Assembly (NCBI GenBank): GCA_013397935.1
Contig: VZRN01004247.1
Location: forward strand, 62,001-126,000
DNA: 64,000 nt
Direction of reading: 5' to 3'
Source of the DNA: Dasyornis broadbenti
Lineage: Eukaryota > Chordata > Aves > Passeriformes > Dasyornithidae
Below are positions 36,953 through 49,862 of the stretch, piece by piece. Under the pieces are notes generated by a model. It was not told where the DNA came from and made no database searches. It worked only from the letters and a program-made list of their open reading frames with translations. How positions within the stretch are numbered: position 1 is the first letter of the stretch; every line of letters begins with the position of its first letter. Made by a program: the position numbers and the translations under genes.

Positions 36953-39435
36953 AACTTATTTTTCTTCCTCCTCATCTCCTTGTTTTGCAAAGTCCCTCTT
37001 CTACCCAGAGACTCAGAGACTTATTTCATTGCCCCTTCCCTTTTACCTTTAAAACCAGAAAAACATTCTTTTCAGAACAGTAGGGGAAAAAGGAGGAGTG
37101 GGGAGTGAAAGTACTGGCATGAAACATATATAACGGGGATGACATGCGGGAAGATAAATCTTGATGGTTATTGATTGTAAGTAAATTTTGCTCACTGAAA
37201 TGAATTTGTGATCTGTAGTTTCAGAAAGGCTACTGCTGCTGTCGAGGCTCTGAGGCTGGAAGCAGGCAGTCATTGTACAAGGGTTCAACATGAAACTAGC
37301 AGCTGTACCCTAGGACCATTTTGCTTCTCTGGTTACTGGACTGTTTTCTTTGGGGCTGTTTTGGAGAGGTGGGTGAAAGTAATGCTCCAGGAGTAGTGAA
37401 GGTTGCTTACAGGAAAAGGTGTAGTTTGGAGAGGATGCCTTGTCTAAGGAGAGATGAGGGACACAGATAAAGAGAGAAGAAGGTATTGGGACTATGAAAG
37501 ATAATGAGTTCCCACACAGAAAGTGGTTCTCAGGCTAAGTTTTGAAGTGAATCTTTGTGCTGCTCTGTTTGTCACTGTCAGCTTTGGTTGTGAAGTACAG
37601 CAAAAGAAATGAAGTGACAGTAGGAGAGAAGAAGGGAGATGTTAGGAGGGAATCTGCAGGAATAGGAGAGGAGTTGGGAGAGATGGCAGCATGCATGCAA
37701 CCAATGATGGCAGAAGAAGGTAGGAGTGGGACACATTTCCTATATGTGCACAGTGTCAAGCAAATTTGTTATGAGTATTAGGAAAGAAAAGCCTCTATCA
37801 GGACATGATAAACTTCTCAGAGAGCTGCAGTTACAATAGTACCCCCAGTGTAGAGACAGTGACTATGACTTGACCCCTAGACAAGGATCAGGAGACACTT
37901 CTGTATTTCTCAGTATAGCAGATCATATAACTTCCAGGTGGGAAATGAGGCAAACAAGTTGTTGGGCGCTACAGCTATCTCTCGCTAGCACAATGCACTT
38001 CTCTTTCTGGCTAAATGATGAACATGTGTATATATACTCTTACAAGAAGACACATCAGTTTCTAAGCAGGTTTCATCATTTAGTTCTATTTATAATTGTA
38101 TGCCAAGGCATAGCACAGTGTTTTTTATTTCAGGCTTTTTCTGGCCTTTTATTACTATTGGGAGGAAGGAGGTTGTTTTACTGTTAAAGGATCCCAGGAC
38201 ACATGTACCTCATGCAAGCAGAGCTGTATGTCCCTAAAGCCTCAGTTTTCATGGCATGTGGTCTCATCAAGAACTGCTAAGTGTCTTCCCAATGTTTTTG
38301 GTGGAGTGGCTTTCAATGTGCAAGTAAAGTTAATGTAAGGAATAATAATTATATTTGTTATATATCCAAGTCTTGATATGGAGCATGACTGTATTAGGAA
38401 AGAAATAAAAAGAAGGGTGTGTTTCAGAAAGAGTAAGTAAAGAGCTAAATGAAAATAAACGTACATTTTACAATCTCTGTCCAATCTTCTGCCAAAAATA
38501 ATCTCAATCACCCAGGGGAAGACTTCAATGCATGAGCATTTAACTATGTAGCTGCTGTCACAATCTTCGGATGGGGGTTGCTTGTCTCACTATGGAGGCT
38601 GTTATGCTCTCACACTCTATAGTCTATTAGTTTAAAAACCACTTGTATTTCTACTGCAGAATTTTTATTGGAGCATATTCTTGGAGTGGCTTTACATTTC
38701 CTTCTTTATTTGAAAAGCCCAAGGTCTAAGTGATGAGGAAATTTGCAGGTCCTCTTTTCTCTCTTTTATTTTGCTGACTGGCATATACATTTCTAATGAG
38801 CTCTATCATAAAAGGATACTTTCCAAGTTCCGATCCATTGACAATTTTTGGCACATCAAAACATCGGAGGACATTGCAACTTCTCTTGGTGCAAAAATTA
38901 AGACTCTGTGAGAAAATTCAGAAAGTTGTAGAGAACAACAGCAGAAAAAAAACCCTCAGAGAAAGAACTGCCAAACCAAAGGTAACAAAACCAGGAAAGA
39001 ACTCAGTGCACAGGTGTGCACTGTTCAGTGTCAAAGCAACTTCACAGTCATTTGGAGGCTGGGGTTGCACACCAGCCTCAGGTCTCAGGAGGTGGTTAGG
39101 AAGAAGGTGAAAAAAGCCACCAGATAAATGTCTGGGATAATTTTTTTATTATTATTTTAAACACCAGTATTACTTTGAGCCTTCATATTGGATTATTTTC
39201 TTTTTTTTCTTGAGCTTGGTGAGGGGTAGGTAGGTCAGTCCTTTTCTCTTCTGTGAGAAACCGGGTTGTGCTTGGCCAGATGTCATACTCTTGCCTTTGA
39301 ATGTGGAGAGCCAGCTGTCTGCAGAATTACAGCACAGCATACATCCTGAGCAAACCTCAAACACCTTTCCAAATGTGTGGTCATGTTTATGTCATTGCTC
39401 AGAGTTTAGCTATTGAGTATAACCACAGTCTGTGA
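36953..39435. other. Probable intron 1 or intergenic DNA
   Basis: No exon with convincing splice signals and a recognisable product was found. Open frames such as 37870-38187 and 38796-39110 are short and unsupported. Confidence 0.35.
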
Positions 39436-39505
39436 GATGATATTAGTAGAGGCATTTTGTCAGGATTTTCTTTACAGTCCCTTCCAACAGTTGTAGTGCA
39501 GCTGT
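39436..39505 (+). mobile_element. Possible CR1 3' end fragment
   Basis: TTTCTTTACAGTCCCTTCCAAC followed by AGTTGTAG resembles the CR1 3' tail (pyrimidine-rich CCCTTCCAAC block), but no terminal ATTCTATGATT-type repeat follows. It could be chance. Confidence 0.35.
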
Positions 39506-42499
39506 CACAGAATAAGGTAACTTACATTTAATTTCAGCCTAGTGAAGAGTTATAGTTTTGGGTTTTGTTGAATAATTTCTAAGGCAGAGAAGTATAGGAA
39601 GGTTGATGGCAGGTTTAGGAGGAAGACAGCCAGCTTTTTGTTTGTTTGTGGAATAGTATATCAGCATGGCAGTAATGAATGCCCCATCGCTGGATGCTTG
39701 CATTTGTTTAACAAATAGTTTTCAGAAGCCCCAAACATTTTGTTCCTCTCCCTGGGTTTATCTGCCTCTCAGAACTGAGATGGCCTGTTTTTTGAAGGAG
39801 TATAAACTAGCTGAAGTTTAATCAGTCCACATGAGCATGAAGATATAGGAGGACCTCATCGTGATATCAGCCAGCTTAAACCAGTGTATCTGTTTTTCTT
39901 AGACAAACTAGTAGTACTTTGTGTATCCCTTTGTTGGAGGAGAGCATGTGAAGAGTGGAAGGGATGGGACCCTGTGTTCTCTTTTGTCTCTTCACTGAAG
40001 AACTTCTCTCTTATTTTCTTCTTCTTTTGCCTTTCTCGGCTCAGTTAAAGTAGCACACAGGTACAGTAATGGTTTCACTTAAGTGGTTCCATCCAGGACA
40101 GCACCGAACGAGCCTTGAAATTTGTTTTAGGAGTTGTATCCACAATCCTTTACTGCACAAATGACAGCATGTTTCCGTATACTGTGCCCAGTCTGAATAT
40201 CCAATTCAAGGGACTGTCTGTCACTGATGCCTTGAAATGAAAACAAGACAGTTCTTTTTAAGTCATAGACATTACAAGGTTGAGGACCCTTTGAAATACA
40301 GTGGAAAAGGGTAGGATAAATATATGGGAATCCCAGAGTAAGGGAGCACATGCAGACAAACACCAGGGATTTGTAAACTGCATCAGGAGGGAGGACTAAG
40401 TTGGAGGAGGAAGACATTAGGTAGCGAGCCGTGTGTTCTGTTACTTTAGAGCTGAAGACAATGTCTTGTGAGAAGCCATGGAAGAAATCCGTCTTTCTGT
40501 CCATGTTACAAAGCTGCACAATTTCTAACTAGTCCATAAGATCAAAAGTTGGAGAAAAGTATTCCCAACTCCAGTGAAGTTTCAAAAGCATTCGTCTCCC
40601 ACTCCCTGGAGTCCCAAACAGATACACAGGAGGGTCCCTGTCTTCAGCCTGCTTGTAAGCGTGAAGGAGTGCACGCTGGCTGTGCTGGCGTATAGAAGTG
40701 CATTTGTGATGTCTCTGATAAGAGTGGAGAGAAATTTTCATCTTGAATTAATTTTAGTGAAAAATGCTGATGTGTGATACTAAAATGCTTTATAAAGTTA
40801 CCTAGGTTTTGAGGTCTTACATTTGGTAATTTGTTTTGTGTGGACTCCAGTTAGTTCATACTGAGACATTCAAATAAGTCTACATGTTTTAATTTTTTTT
40901 TTTTTTTTAATTTGAAAAGCATAAAACATGATTTAATATAAAATGTTTAGATTTGACATGAACTGTTCTAGTCCAGCACTCCCTGAAATGTGTTGGTCTT
41001 TGCAATTTTTTAAAACTTCTGACCTGGAAGATTTTTAGGTTGACCTGTGACAGGTTTTTTTGTTTGTTTTGGTTTTTAAAAATTTCTTTGGTCTTGCCAA
41101 TTACTTGGAAAATCCTGCATTAAAACTGCCCAGTTATTTTATAACACCACATTCACTTTGTACTTAGATTTGTGCATGCAGGTAGTTGTCCTTAGGTTGA
41201 TGCTCATTACTCTACATGCAGACAGTGACTGGTACTGTTTATAGCTTGGTATTGGATCAAATTCTTCAGCAATAAAAGAAACAAAAATAACTTTTTGCAA
41301 ACATTTGCTCAAAGCAGAAGCACAAAGCAGTTGCTGAGAGGAGAGGCAGGTGAGGTTTTTTCCAGAAATAAATGGGGAGGAAGGAATCCACAGGGTTCAT
41401 AGTTAACATAAATTGATGGACGTCTATGGGAATACAGCAATGCAACATGGTTGCGTTCTGTATCTGGAGACTTTTATCTGAGGCTCTTACAAGTAAGCAT
41501 GATTCCTGTATTGAATCCTTAAATCAGAAGAGGAAAATAATGACATTAATTATGTTAATTAATTGGATCAGGCTTATAGTCTTTTCCTGCCTCTCAGCAT
41601 CAGTCCTTCCTCTTACAATTCCTCTTCCTCCCATTCCATTATAATTGCTCCTCTGCTTCTCTCCTCTACTGGCATATAACAAACTCAGTGCTTTGATAGG
41701 AACAGAATGCACAAAGATGAAACCCATGGCAGGTGGAAGAGCAGGCCAGCTTGGAAAAGGGGTGAATTGTAGCATTTGGTAGGAGGTGATTTGTAGCTGA
41801 CAGATGTGCTCTGAGTGTGTAGGGAGAACAGCTCCCTTACAGGAGTGGTGACAGATCACATTGGTGTGTTATGTGTTGCAGGAGGAACGTGTAGAGCCTT
41901 TGTTTCAGATTGTGACTGGTTCAGCACCACTAGGTTATGGAAGGTCTGCACCTGGGGAATGTCAGGTTCCTGCCTTTTTGAGCTGGATGTGCAAGAGGGA
42001 AGTAGAGGTGTAGGACCTTTACAATGAAGCAAATGTAATGTCAGGACCTCTCTGGGCCTCTGCAGTGCTTAAACGATTACAGCTCCCAGATAAGTGGCGG
42101 GATGTCATTGAAGCATTTTGCTTCCCTCAAGTTCCTAAGAACTTTCCTAAAGGTGGTGTAGCTCCATGTTGTGACTTCTCCCAGTTTTATCATGCCAGCA
42201 CAACTGGACCCATGAGGACAAATGGAAACAGAGGGAAATGACATAAAAAGAAACAGAGGTGACATTCCAGTCTTCCTCACCTAGAGAAAGAAACTCTTAT
42301 TTACTGAGTACAGAGCTCTGAGTTTCAGTGAGATGCTCACCCACAGGCCAAATGTTATGTTTTTAGGAGAATTTCAAGTTGATTTTCTATATATGCTCCT
42401 TAATACAAAGCTGGCTGTAAAACCACAAAACTTTACACAATTCTCCACTTGTTGGTGAAAAACTTCTTAAGATTGCCAGTTGGCTTTATATTTATTTTA
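39506..42499. other. Unannotated DNA
   Basis: No gene recognised. A 16-base poly-T tract lies at 40893-40908. The 130-codon minus-strand frame at 40127-40519 is open but matches no family I know and lacks a recognisable domain. Confidence 0.4.
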
Positions 42500-42552
42500 G
42501 GCATTTGGACTATGTGATTGTTGTAGTCCCTTCCAACTGAAATATTCTATTC
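42500..42552 (+). mobile_element. CR1 LINE 3' end fragment
   Basis: GGCATTTGGACTATGTGATTG followed by TAGTCCCTTCCAACTG and ATATTCTATTC reproduces the known CR1 3' end order (TTGGAC-x-A-x-x-TGAT, then GTCCCTTCCAAC, then ATTCTAT tail). Only the last 50 or so bases are present. Confidence 0.7.
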
Positions 42553-44706
42553 CCTGTGAAGGTATAAACCTCCCTGACATCAGCACTTACTGAGTTTAAA
42601 AACCTATTGTACAGCAGCCTCATCAGAGTTAGTAAAGAATGAGAGTGAAATATAGAATTATAATATAGAATTATAGAATTAAAAGCTGAAGTCTTTTCAA
42701 AAAGCACAGATTTATCCTTACAACTCAGCTGAACTTTTGCCCCGTCTAATGGGAGAATCATGTCTTTTAATAAGACATCACAGATTTTCAGCTAATTGGT
42801 GTCTGAAATCCCATAAGCCTTGGCTTATCAGCCAAGAATGATGCATTTATTCATGTATTTCAGTTGCTCAGTTAGTTTTTTTTTTTTTCCCCAGTTTGTA
42901 GCACAGCATGTGTTTGAGGGCATAAACAGCCAAACTTTCTGGAGTTACAGCATCCACACCTCTCCTCTGTGTCTATGTTTATGGTGATACATATTTATAT
43001 ACTAAGAATACAGGAGTGATAAAGTAACTGAGAGTGACTGTAGTAAGTGACATGGAAGGATGCAATGGTGTTTTGTTGCACAGAATTAAGTACAGAAAGT
43101 GAGAAGTATCTGTTCCTATATTGTTCTGGTGAGTTTTTGTGCTATTCAGGAGCCAAAAGAAACCCAAACTGGAAGTTTTTTCTTGCCTTGAAGAAGAATT
43201 GACCAGTAACAGCAGTCGTGTTAGAACTTCAATGAGAACTGAACCAGATAGGTTATGTGTTCAGTTGCAGTTTGCTGAAATCACAATTTTCACATCAGAG
43301 GTGCTGTTGGAAGCACCTGCTGCCATGCAGCAGGGCTGGTCTGAGTGGCTCTGCAGCTGTCACCAAGACCTTTTTCTGTCTGCTGAGGGTGAACTCTGCT
43401 TGTGCACTTCCCTTTGTAGCTCTACCTTACAATATATGCTCTGCTCTCCTGGCCTTAGGGAGGCAGGAGGAAGCTGTGGGGATACACAGAGAGGATAGGA
43501 GGTGGCCAAGGCTGGGCAGCAGAGCTGGATGGAGGAATTCTTTTCCAATGGAGACGACGAGCCCAGCCAGTGTGGTTTGGATTACCAAAAGAAGGGTTAG
43601 CAGCTGTCAGCCTGAACTCGAGCAACCTCAGGCACAGCTGAATTCACTGTGGAACAGAACTGAACAACTGCTTTCTTCACTGGATAATTCCTTTGGTGGT
43701 TTTGCAGACCCATGTGCCTTGACTAATATTTTAGATAATGTAAGGAGTGTGGATGATTATGCTTACACACCTCTAATACCTTAGATGTCTTGATTTTTTA
43801 AAATCTGCTGTTTCTGTTGTTATATTTAACTGCAGTTTCAATTTTCCAAGTATCCGCTGTTTATAGTTTTTTTCCTACTGAGCTCTGAGTGATTAAAGAC
43901 CTATTTATTACTTTGACTTCATCAAGTAGAATCATAGAAAAGTATGATTGCTTAAAAATTCCATGGTCTTTTACATGTTTTTAGAGTTTTCTCTGTGGCA
44001 TTTTTGATGTGTCCTGTGCTGGAGTTCAGATCTCTTTACATGAGTAACACTTTTAAAGTATGTAGTTCACAACAGGAGCATTTTCTGTGTTTATAGTCAC
44101 TACAGGAACCCAAATATTTAAAACCTCTGAAGGAAGCTTTCTTTAACTCCATGCAGGCAAACAGTTCAGCCTGGAGCTTAGTGAGACACTGGACTTCATG
44201 AATTTTATAAGCCCTGATAGCATAGTTATCACAGTCACTATTTTTTTTCAACTTTCCTGAAGGCCCACATGCCTCCTGGCCCTTCAAGATTTATCAGGTT
44301 CTTTGAAGAGTTTAAACTTTCCCAGAGTTTGACATTCTGTATTTGTCAGTCTGTTGCAGTCCTAGAGGCGAAAGTCAGTAAAATTTGCAAAAAATAAACT
44401 TGTGAATTAATTATAAGCAAAACAAGGTCAGTAAATGAAGCTGGGTTTTATTTATCTGTGTTAAAATGGCTTGTGTTCTAGCTCTTCAGATGGATATAAA
44501 ACTGTGAGATGTATGCAGATCTACCTCTTTTCACCTCATCTAGGGCTGTGCTAGATTGGTCTGACTAGACACAATCATTTAGCTTTCCCTACAAAAGCTG
44601 TTTTAACTTTTTATTTGCTAAGTTTTGGACAGGGCATAGCATTTTATTTATTTCCTTCATATTTTGATTACCACACATTTTTTTTTCCTCTCGTGTGCCT
44701 TCTTGC
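42553..44706. other. Unannotated DNA
   Basis: Contains a TATAGAATTA-type triplication at 42651-42680 and a 13-base T tract at 42876-42888. The overlapping plus-strand open frames at 43139-43498 and 43257-43784 (up to 175 codons) are the longest after the T-rich artefact at 12 kb, but have no recognised domain. Confidence 0.4.
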
Positions 44707-44733
44707 ATATATATATATATATGAGTGTGTGTG
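44707..44733. repeat. (AT)8 followed by (GT)n microsatellite
   Basis: Eight AT units at 44707-44722 are followed directly by GAGTGTGTGTG. A compound dinucleotide repeat that is likely length-polymorphic. Confidence 0.85.
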
Positions 44734-44934
44734 AAAATTAATGAAAGGAAAAATATGGTGGTTTTTTTTCTTGACAGAGAATTTTTTTTTTTTACTTATT
44801 TTAGGACCTGAAAATATGTGGAAAACCCCTTTGCTTTAAACATGTTGTCTTTCCTCAGTGGATGCAGTTATCCAAACCTGTACAATACTCAGGAATTACT
44901 TGTGATTGTGTGTGATAATATTTTAATTACTTAT

Positions 44935-44975
44935 TTTATATAGAGATTATAGTAAGAAATTTATATAGAGATTAT
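44935..44975. repeat. 16-base direct repeat, 25-base period
   Basis: TTTATATAGAGATTAT occurs at 44935-44950 and, unchanged, at 44960-44975, with AGTAAGAAA between. Because the copies are identical the duplication is probably recent. Confidence 0.9.
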
Positions 44976-45239
44976 CCTTTTTCAGGGATTTGTGCAGCAT
45001 GTGACTGTACAGGCTATCAGCTTTGGTAAATCTAGCCAACAGCTATTTTTCAATTAAGCTTCAGAAGAAATTGCAATCACTTTTGTACTAAAGTATATAT
45101 ACAATAAGCTAGAGAAGTTATTTTATTACTGGTAGGAATTGCTCTGTGGCTGCAAGAAGGAGGATTGATAAGAAGCAACAGCCCAAGTAATACCGTTACT
45201 GATATTCTTCCACTGAGGAAGGTGAGAGGTAATTTATAT

Positions 45240-45244
45240 CAAGT
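45240..45244. repeat. Target-site duplication, left copy (CAAGT)
   Basis: CAAGT directly precedes the LTR and is repeated immediately after it at 45837-45841. Five bases is the duplication length typical of ERVL-type (class III) elements; class II elements usually give six and class I usually four. Confidence 0.85.
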
Positions 45245-45836
45245 TGTTGGGGTTTAATCCCAGACAGCGACCAAGCCTCATGCAGCCATTCATTCACTTC
45301 CTCACCAGTCAGAGTGGGGGGGGAAATCAGAAGGGTAAAAGTCAGAAAACTCATGTGTTGAGATAAAGACAGTTTAATAGGGAAAGCACAACCTGTGCAC
45401 ACAAGCAAAGCAAAACAAGGAATTCATGCACTGCTTCCCATGGACAGACAGGTGTTTAGCCAGCTCCAGAGGAGCAGGACCCCATCACGTGTAATGGTGG
45501 CTTGGGAGCACAAATGCCATCTGAATATCCCCCTCTTCCTCCTTCTTCCTCCCACTTAATATATTGAGCATGATAACATGTGGTCTGGAATATCCCTTTG
45601 GTCTGTTTAGGTCACCTGTCCCAGCTGTGTCTCCTCACAGTTTCCCATGCACTCCCCAATTCTCACTATCATGGCAGTATGGAAAGCAGAAAAGGCCGTG
45701 GCTCTATGTAAGCCCTGCTCAGCAATAACAAAAGCCTCTCTATTTTATCATCACTCTGTTCAGCACAAATCCAAAACACAGCCCCATACCAGCCACTGTG
45801 AAGAAAACTAACTCTGCCCCAGCCAAAAGCAGCACA
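45245..45836 (-). mobile_element. Solo LTR of an avian endogenous retrovirus
   Basis: A 592-base segment starting TGTTGGGGTT and ending AGCAGCACA, with TG..CA ends, is bounded by a perfect 5-base duplication. Sense orientation is minus. On that strand the U3 begins with the TGTGCTG..GGCTGGGGCAGAG stretch, a weakened TATA-like ATATATTAAG lies at about 45555-45565, and an ATTAAA poly(A) signal lies at 45373-45378, about 180 bases downstream. U5 ends in the TTAAACCC-type terminus. The sequence agrees with an LTR family I recall as abundant in bird genomes; the name was not checked. With no internal region between the duplications it is a solo LTR, formed by recombination between the two LTRs of a full provirus. 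No coding content. Confidence 0.88.
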
Positions 45837-45841
45837 CAAGT
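45837..45841. repeat. Target-site duplication, right copy (CAAGT)
   Basis: Exact copy of the five bases at 45240-45244. It defines the right boundary of the solo LTR. Confidence 0.85.
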
Positions 45842-48800
45842 AAATGCAGAATTTCAGAGTTAGGAGTGCTGATTTTTCTGCTGGTTTCTTAGGGCTCTTG
45901 AGGCTGAGTAAACATGGAGGTCAACATTTGGGTGATATTTAACTTGTCTCTCCAGCTTACATGCCCATCTCAACCTATGTAGGCAACCCCAAGTGGTAGC
46001 ATAGTCTCATCTCAGGTGTATCAGTCATACTGCAGGGATGCTTTGAAATGATCCTAGGTTAAAAGCTAGCTTTCTTGTTCTGTACATAATTTTGATGTTT
46101 CAGTCACAATGTGACCCTTTACAGCTTGTGTTAGGTATAACTGAGGATATGGTGATTGCTGCACAAGGACTAGAAGGGAGTCAGTCTCACAGTGGGGCCA
46201 AAAGGAATGCAGGCTGGGGCAGAAGGAATTATTCTGGGAAACTCTTAGTCTGCTGGGGCTTTTGTTCTGAATCTCTCCCAACAGTCATTGAAATAAGCAT
46301 CTTGTGAAACTAGCCTGTAGGGATAGACACCTGAATTTAGACTGTGTGAGCACACCCTGATCTAGCTTAGGGATGCCTGCTTTGTGGTCTGCAAGAGAGC
46401 AAGTGCTCAATGCCAGCCTTGTCAGCTTGGTGTCAGTGAGCTGGCAACTGCCTTATGAATTTGTGTTACTGTGAAAACACCTACAATCCTGTTTTACTAA
46501 CTAGAAAAATATTTAGCTTAACTATCATTTGGTTCTGGTTTTGATAGTTTCTTATTTTTGGAACATGTTAGGTTTTTTGCATCAAGTTAACAGAACTTTT
46601 AACAATTTCAGAGGACAAATTTGGGCTGATAGTCTGAATCCTATCATTGATGCCATGGTACTGGGGAATAAGAGATACATATACCATGATGATGTGTGGT
46701 GTTCAAGTCTCCCCTTAGCCATTCAAACAAAATAGTCTGTTTTCAACTTTGACCCATACCATGTACAGAGTGTTGTTAAGAGGAGGTGCTCCTAAACATT
46801 TAAGGATAGGACTGAATCTGTTCTGAAAGTGGACAGTTGGGGTTTACATTATCATCTTAAAGGAAGAGAGTAAAAAAAGTTTTGAACCCAGTTTAAGCAC
46901 AAAATGTTTCATTATCTCTAGCATGCACAGAAGTGCTCCCATGAGTTTTTAAAGAAACATCACCTATGTAAAAGAATATTCCTTAGCATGTCCTTTCATT
47001 CTTTGTGACACAAATATATGAAAGGGTAAGAAATAAAGCTGGTCAAAGTACCTTTACATAATTTTTCTGAGACTGGAAAAGGGTAGAAAAATAGCAAGCA
47101 CTGTTTTTCTGTTTTTTAAATTCACCAAGCTCAGGTTTCACAGATAGGGTTAAAAATCATCAAATTAAACATATTTATGAGCCATCTGGTTTCTGAGTCT
47201 TTCCAGTTTGTGTTTGCTATCCTGGGTAACTATTAAGTCATTTTTGTTGCTGTAATTTTCATGTCATTACATGGCTCCAGAAAATGCATGTTTAAGAAAA
47301 ACACTGTAGAGAACTGAATTCAGAGTGGAATTATAAGCACTGGCAGCACTGGAGACATTTGTCATTCTTTCAATCATCTTAAAGTACTACTAAAAGTAAA
47401 TGTACAAAATAAATCAATTTTTTCTTTTAACATGTCTTTAAGTCAGGCAAAGAGACCTGGAAGGTTGCATTGCCTATCTTTCTTACAATATAGTAAAGGG
47501 AGTCAGATCTCCTGGGGCTGGTTTTCAGCCAGAAGTTTTGCATATTATTTGGGGAAATTCAAGACTATGCTTAGTCTTGGTGCTTTAATCCTTGTCCTAT
47601 TTTACTTAATCTCCCAAATTCAGATGTGGTGAGATACAAAACAGTATACATTCTAGTTCCTTCAAATTGATCCAGTGTACAGATTTTTTTTTCCTTTTTA
47701 AAATAAATTATATTTAAGGAGAATCTCTAACTCCATTTCAGTGGAAATTTGCTTTGGAAAAAAAAAAAAGTCTTTTTTCACACTGAGTGTTGGGTTACCA
47801 ATTAAGTTTTCTAACAGCATTGGCTTTTCCATTGGTAGAGAGTACAAAAGTGTTTTCCTTAAAGGTGTACATTTGTATTACTTTTCCATAAAGTATCCTT
47901 ATCTGCTCCTGAGAAGGTACAGCACTGAGGAATAGATGTAAAATTCCCTCTTTTTTCTCTGGTGATCTGATTGATATTCTTCATGCCAGCTCAGTCATTT
48001 CTAACACTGAGTCAATTTTCAGAGTACAGTTTCATCTTAGGAAGAAAGAGAAGAGAGAAGATGACTGTAATTGCTGGTGTTTGTTTTCTAGGTGCAACCA
48101 AATGCTTGTGCTATTTGAAGAAAACGCATTTTGTGAATGCTGACTAAAATAATCAGCTTCTCTTTCTCACTCTGCCTCATCATTTTGACAGAGCTGTGTT
48201 CTGAACATTATCAGTTTTCCGAAGGCAAATTCAGTTTTATAGGCTTTGGAACCTTTTTGGCTATCTTGTGCGCTGTGCAAGGCCATTCCCAATTCCCTTC
48301 ACTTTGTCAGCCCTGCTGCCACATCTTGCTCTTTCCTGCGCGGCTTGGTAACTCTCGCGCACAGTGGATAGGAGTACCTGGCATGGTGAGCTTGGTGAAG
48401 GACACACTGGCGTCTTTAGGTCTTGTAAGAAGTACACAGCTTGTTTTGCTTCTTTGCTTATTCACATCTGGCATGAGCTTTAAAAGAATGCAAAACAATC
48501 ATCTCACAACTCTATGCCTTTACTTTCAAAGCCCAGATTCCCAGATGCATAAAGAGGAAGGAATAAGTGTATGCAAATAATAAAGTACACGTTACTCTGG
48601 CTATGTGTGCTTTGGAGGCAAGCATTACTTACAGGAGCAGAAGATGCTAGCCATGATGCAAAGAAGACATTTGAAATCTTGGCTGACAAACTGTTTAATA
48701 CACTGCTTAAACTTGTGCTCATTTTCACTTTCCACCTTCTTAGCTTCCTCAGAGTGTTTGTTTGACTGCTTTCCTCTTCTGGAGTCCAGCTGGCACTGAG

Positions 48801-49862
48801 AGGCTCAGCTGTTAGGAAGCCCATTTGGGAGTCTCAGCTGGCACTGGCAGACTCCACACGTTGCTGGAGTACTTGCTGGCAAAGCTGTGGTCCTTACCTT
48901 GGAAGCCGGCAACAGTTTCTAGCTGAGGCTGTGAGGAAGATGTTTGAAAGATGTTTGACTCTAGAGCTGCAAGGCCATGCTAGTGAGATAATAGGAGGGG
49001 TAGGTATTGGTCCACCTTCATTGGCACAGTAACTGCACTTTCTTCAGAGACACAAGTCTGGGCACTGCACTGTGTGCCCTCAACATGTTGATGTGCAGAT
49101 ACTCCAGTGTCTATGACTGTCTTCAAAGCTGAGTGCAGGCCTCCCTGTGCCCTCCATGCTGCAGCCTGCCCCTTCACAAGCCTACCAATGAAGCCTGCCT
49201 TCGTAGTGTCCTGGGAACTGAGCTAGCTTCCCATCATTTCTGAGAGTAACTTCAAAACCCAGTCTCCTCTGGGAAGGCTCTTAGTGTAGAAGACAGTGAA
49301 GCAGAAATTCAGTGTCACAACAGCAAGTACTCTCTACTCAGTCCTCCAAAAGTACGGAGATATAAAAGGGTACAGTAAGAGATTCTAGCTTGAATAATTC
49401 AGATGTGGTTATGACACTATGGCAGGCTACACAGCACTCTTGTTTTTAACATAAGATGAAGTTACTTCCTATGTGAAGGAGCACACATATAGATGTATAC
49501 ATTTCTTTGCCTGTGTGCATGTGTGTGACCTGATTATGAATGAATGTTGTTAATGTAAATTTATAATTATGTCACAGTTATAATTATAGTAAATCCTATT
49601 GGATTGCTTTGTAATTGTTAAATCAGTTAATGATTAAGTGTTGCTAAACCCTTCTGCACCCTTATCTTTTGTATTTATATCCTTTAATTCTGATTTGATT
49701 TTCCTTTGTATGTTTCCTTCATGTGGTAAGTAATAGAGTGAAACTTGCCACTGAACTCTGTCAAAGTTACAAATTTGTATGAAAACCTGCTTATTGCCAA
49801 AACATTTAACTGATTTTTTAAGCAGCACAAACCACTTATTTGCACCTGAGAGCAATGCAAAT
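45842..49862. other. Unannotated DNA
   Basis: No supported gene. The 147-codon plus-strand frame at 48137-48580 starts with a hydrophobic, signal-like stretch and contains a few CpG near 48340-48360, but has no recognisable domain and no splice context tying it to the exon at 36.9 kb. Confidence 0.4.

Noticed and set aside
40127..40519. 130-codon minus-strand open frame
   Set aside because: No recognisable motif and no splice or promoter evidence; a length expected by chance in 64 kb.
41881..42027. Acceptor-like GTGTTGCAG followed by an open cysteine-containing stretch in phase with the orphan exon
   Set aside because: The pyrimidine tract is weak, no donor is seen before the stop and the peptide matches no family.
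43257..43784. 175-codon plus-strand open frame
   Set aside because: It overlaps a second open frame (43139-43498) in another phase, has no recognised domain, no clear promoter and no convincing splice boundaries.
43927..43960. GTAGAATCATAGAAAAG, similar to the terminal CR1 repeat
   Set aside because: The following bases do not match the CR1 3' untranslated region, so it is probably chance.
48137..48580. 147-codon plus-strand frame with a hydrophobic N-terminus
   Set aside because: The leader is suggestive, but the rest has no domain and no upstream promoter. The acceptor-like TTTTCTAG just upstream gives a stop soon after when joined in phase to the exon at 36.9 kb.
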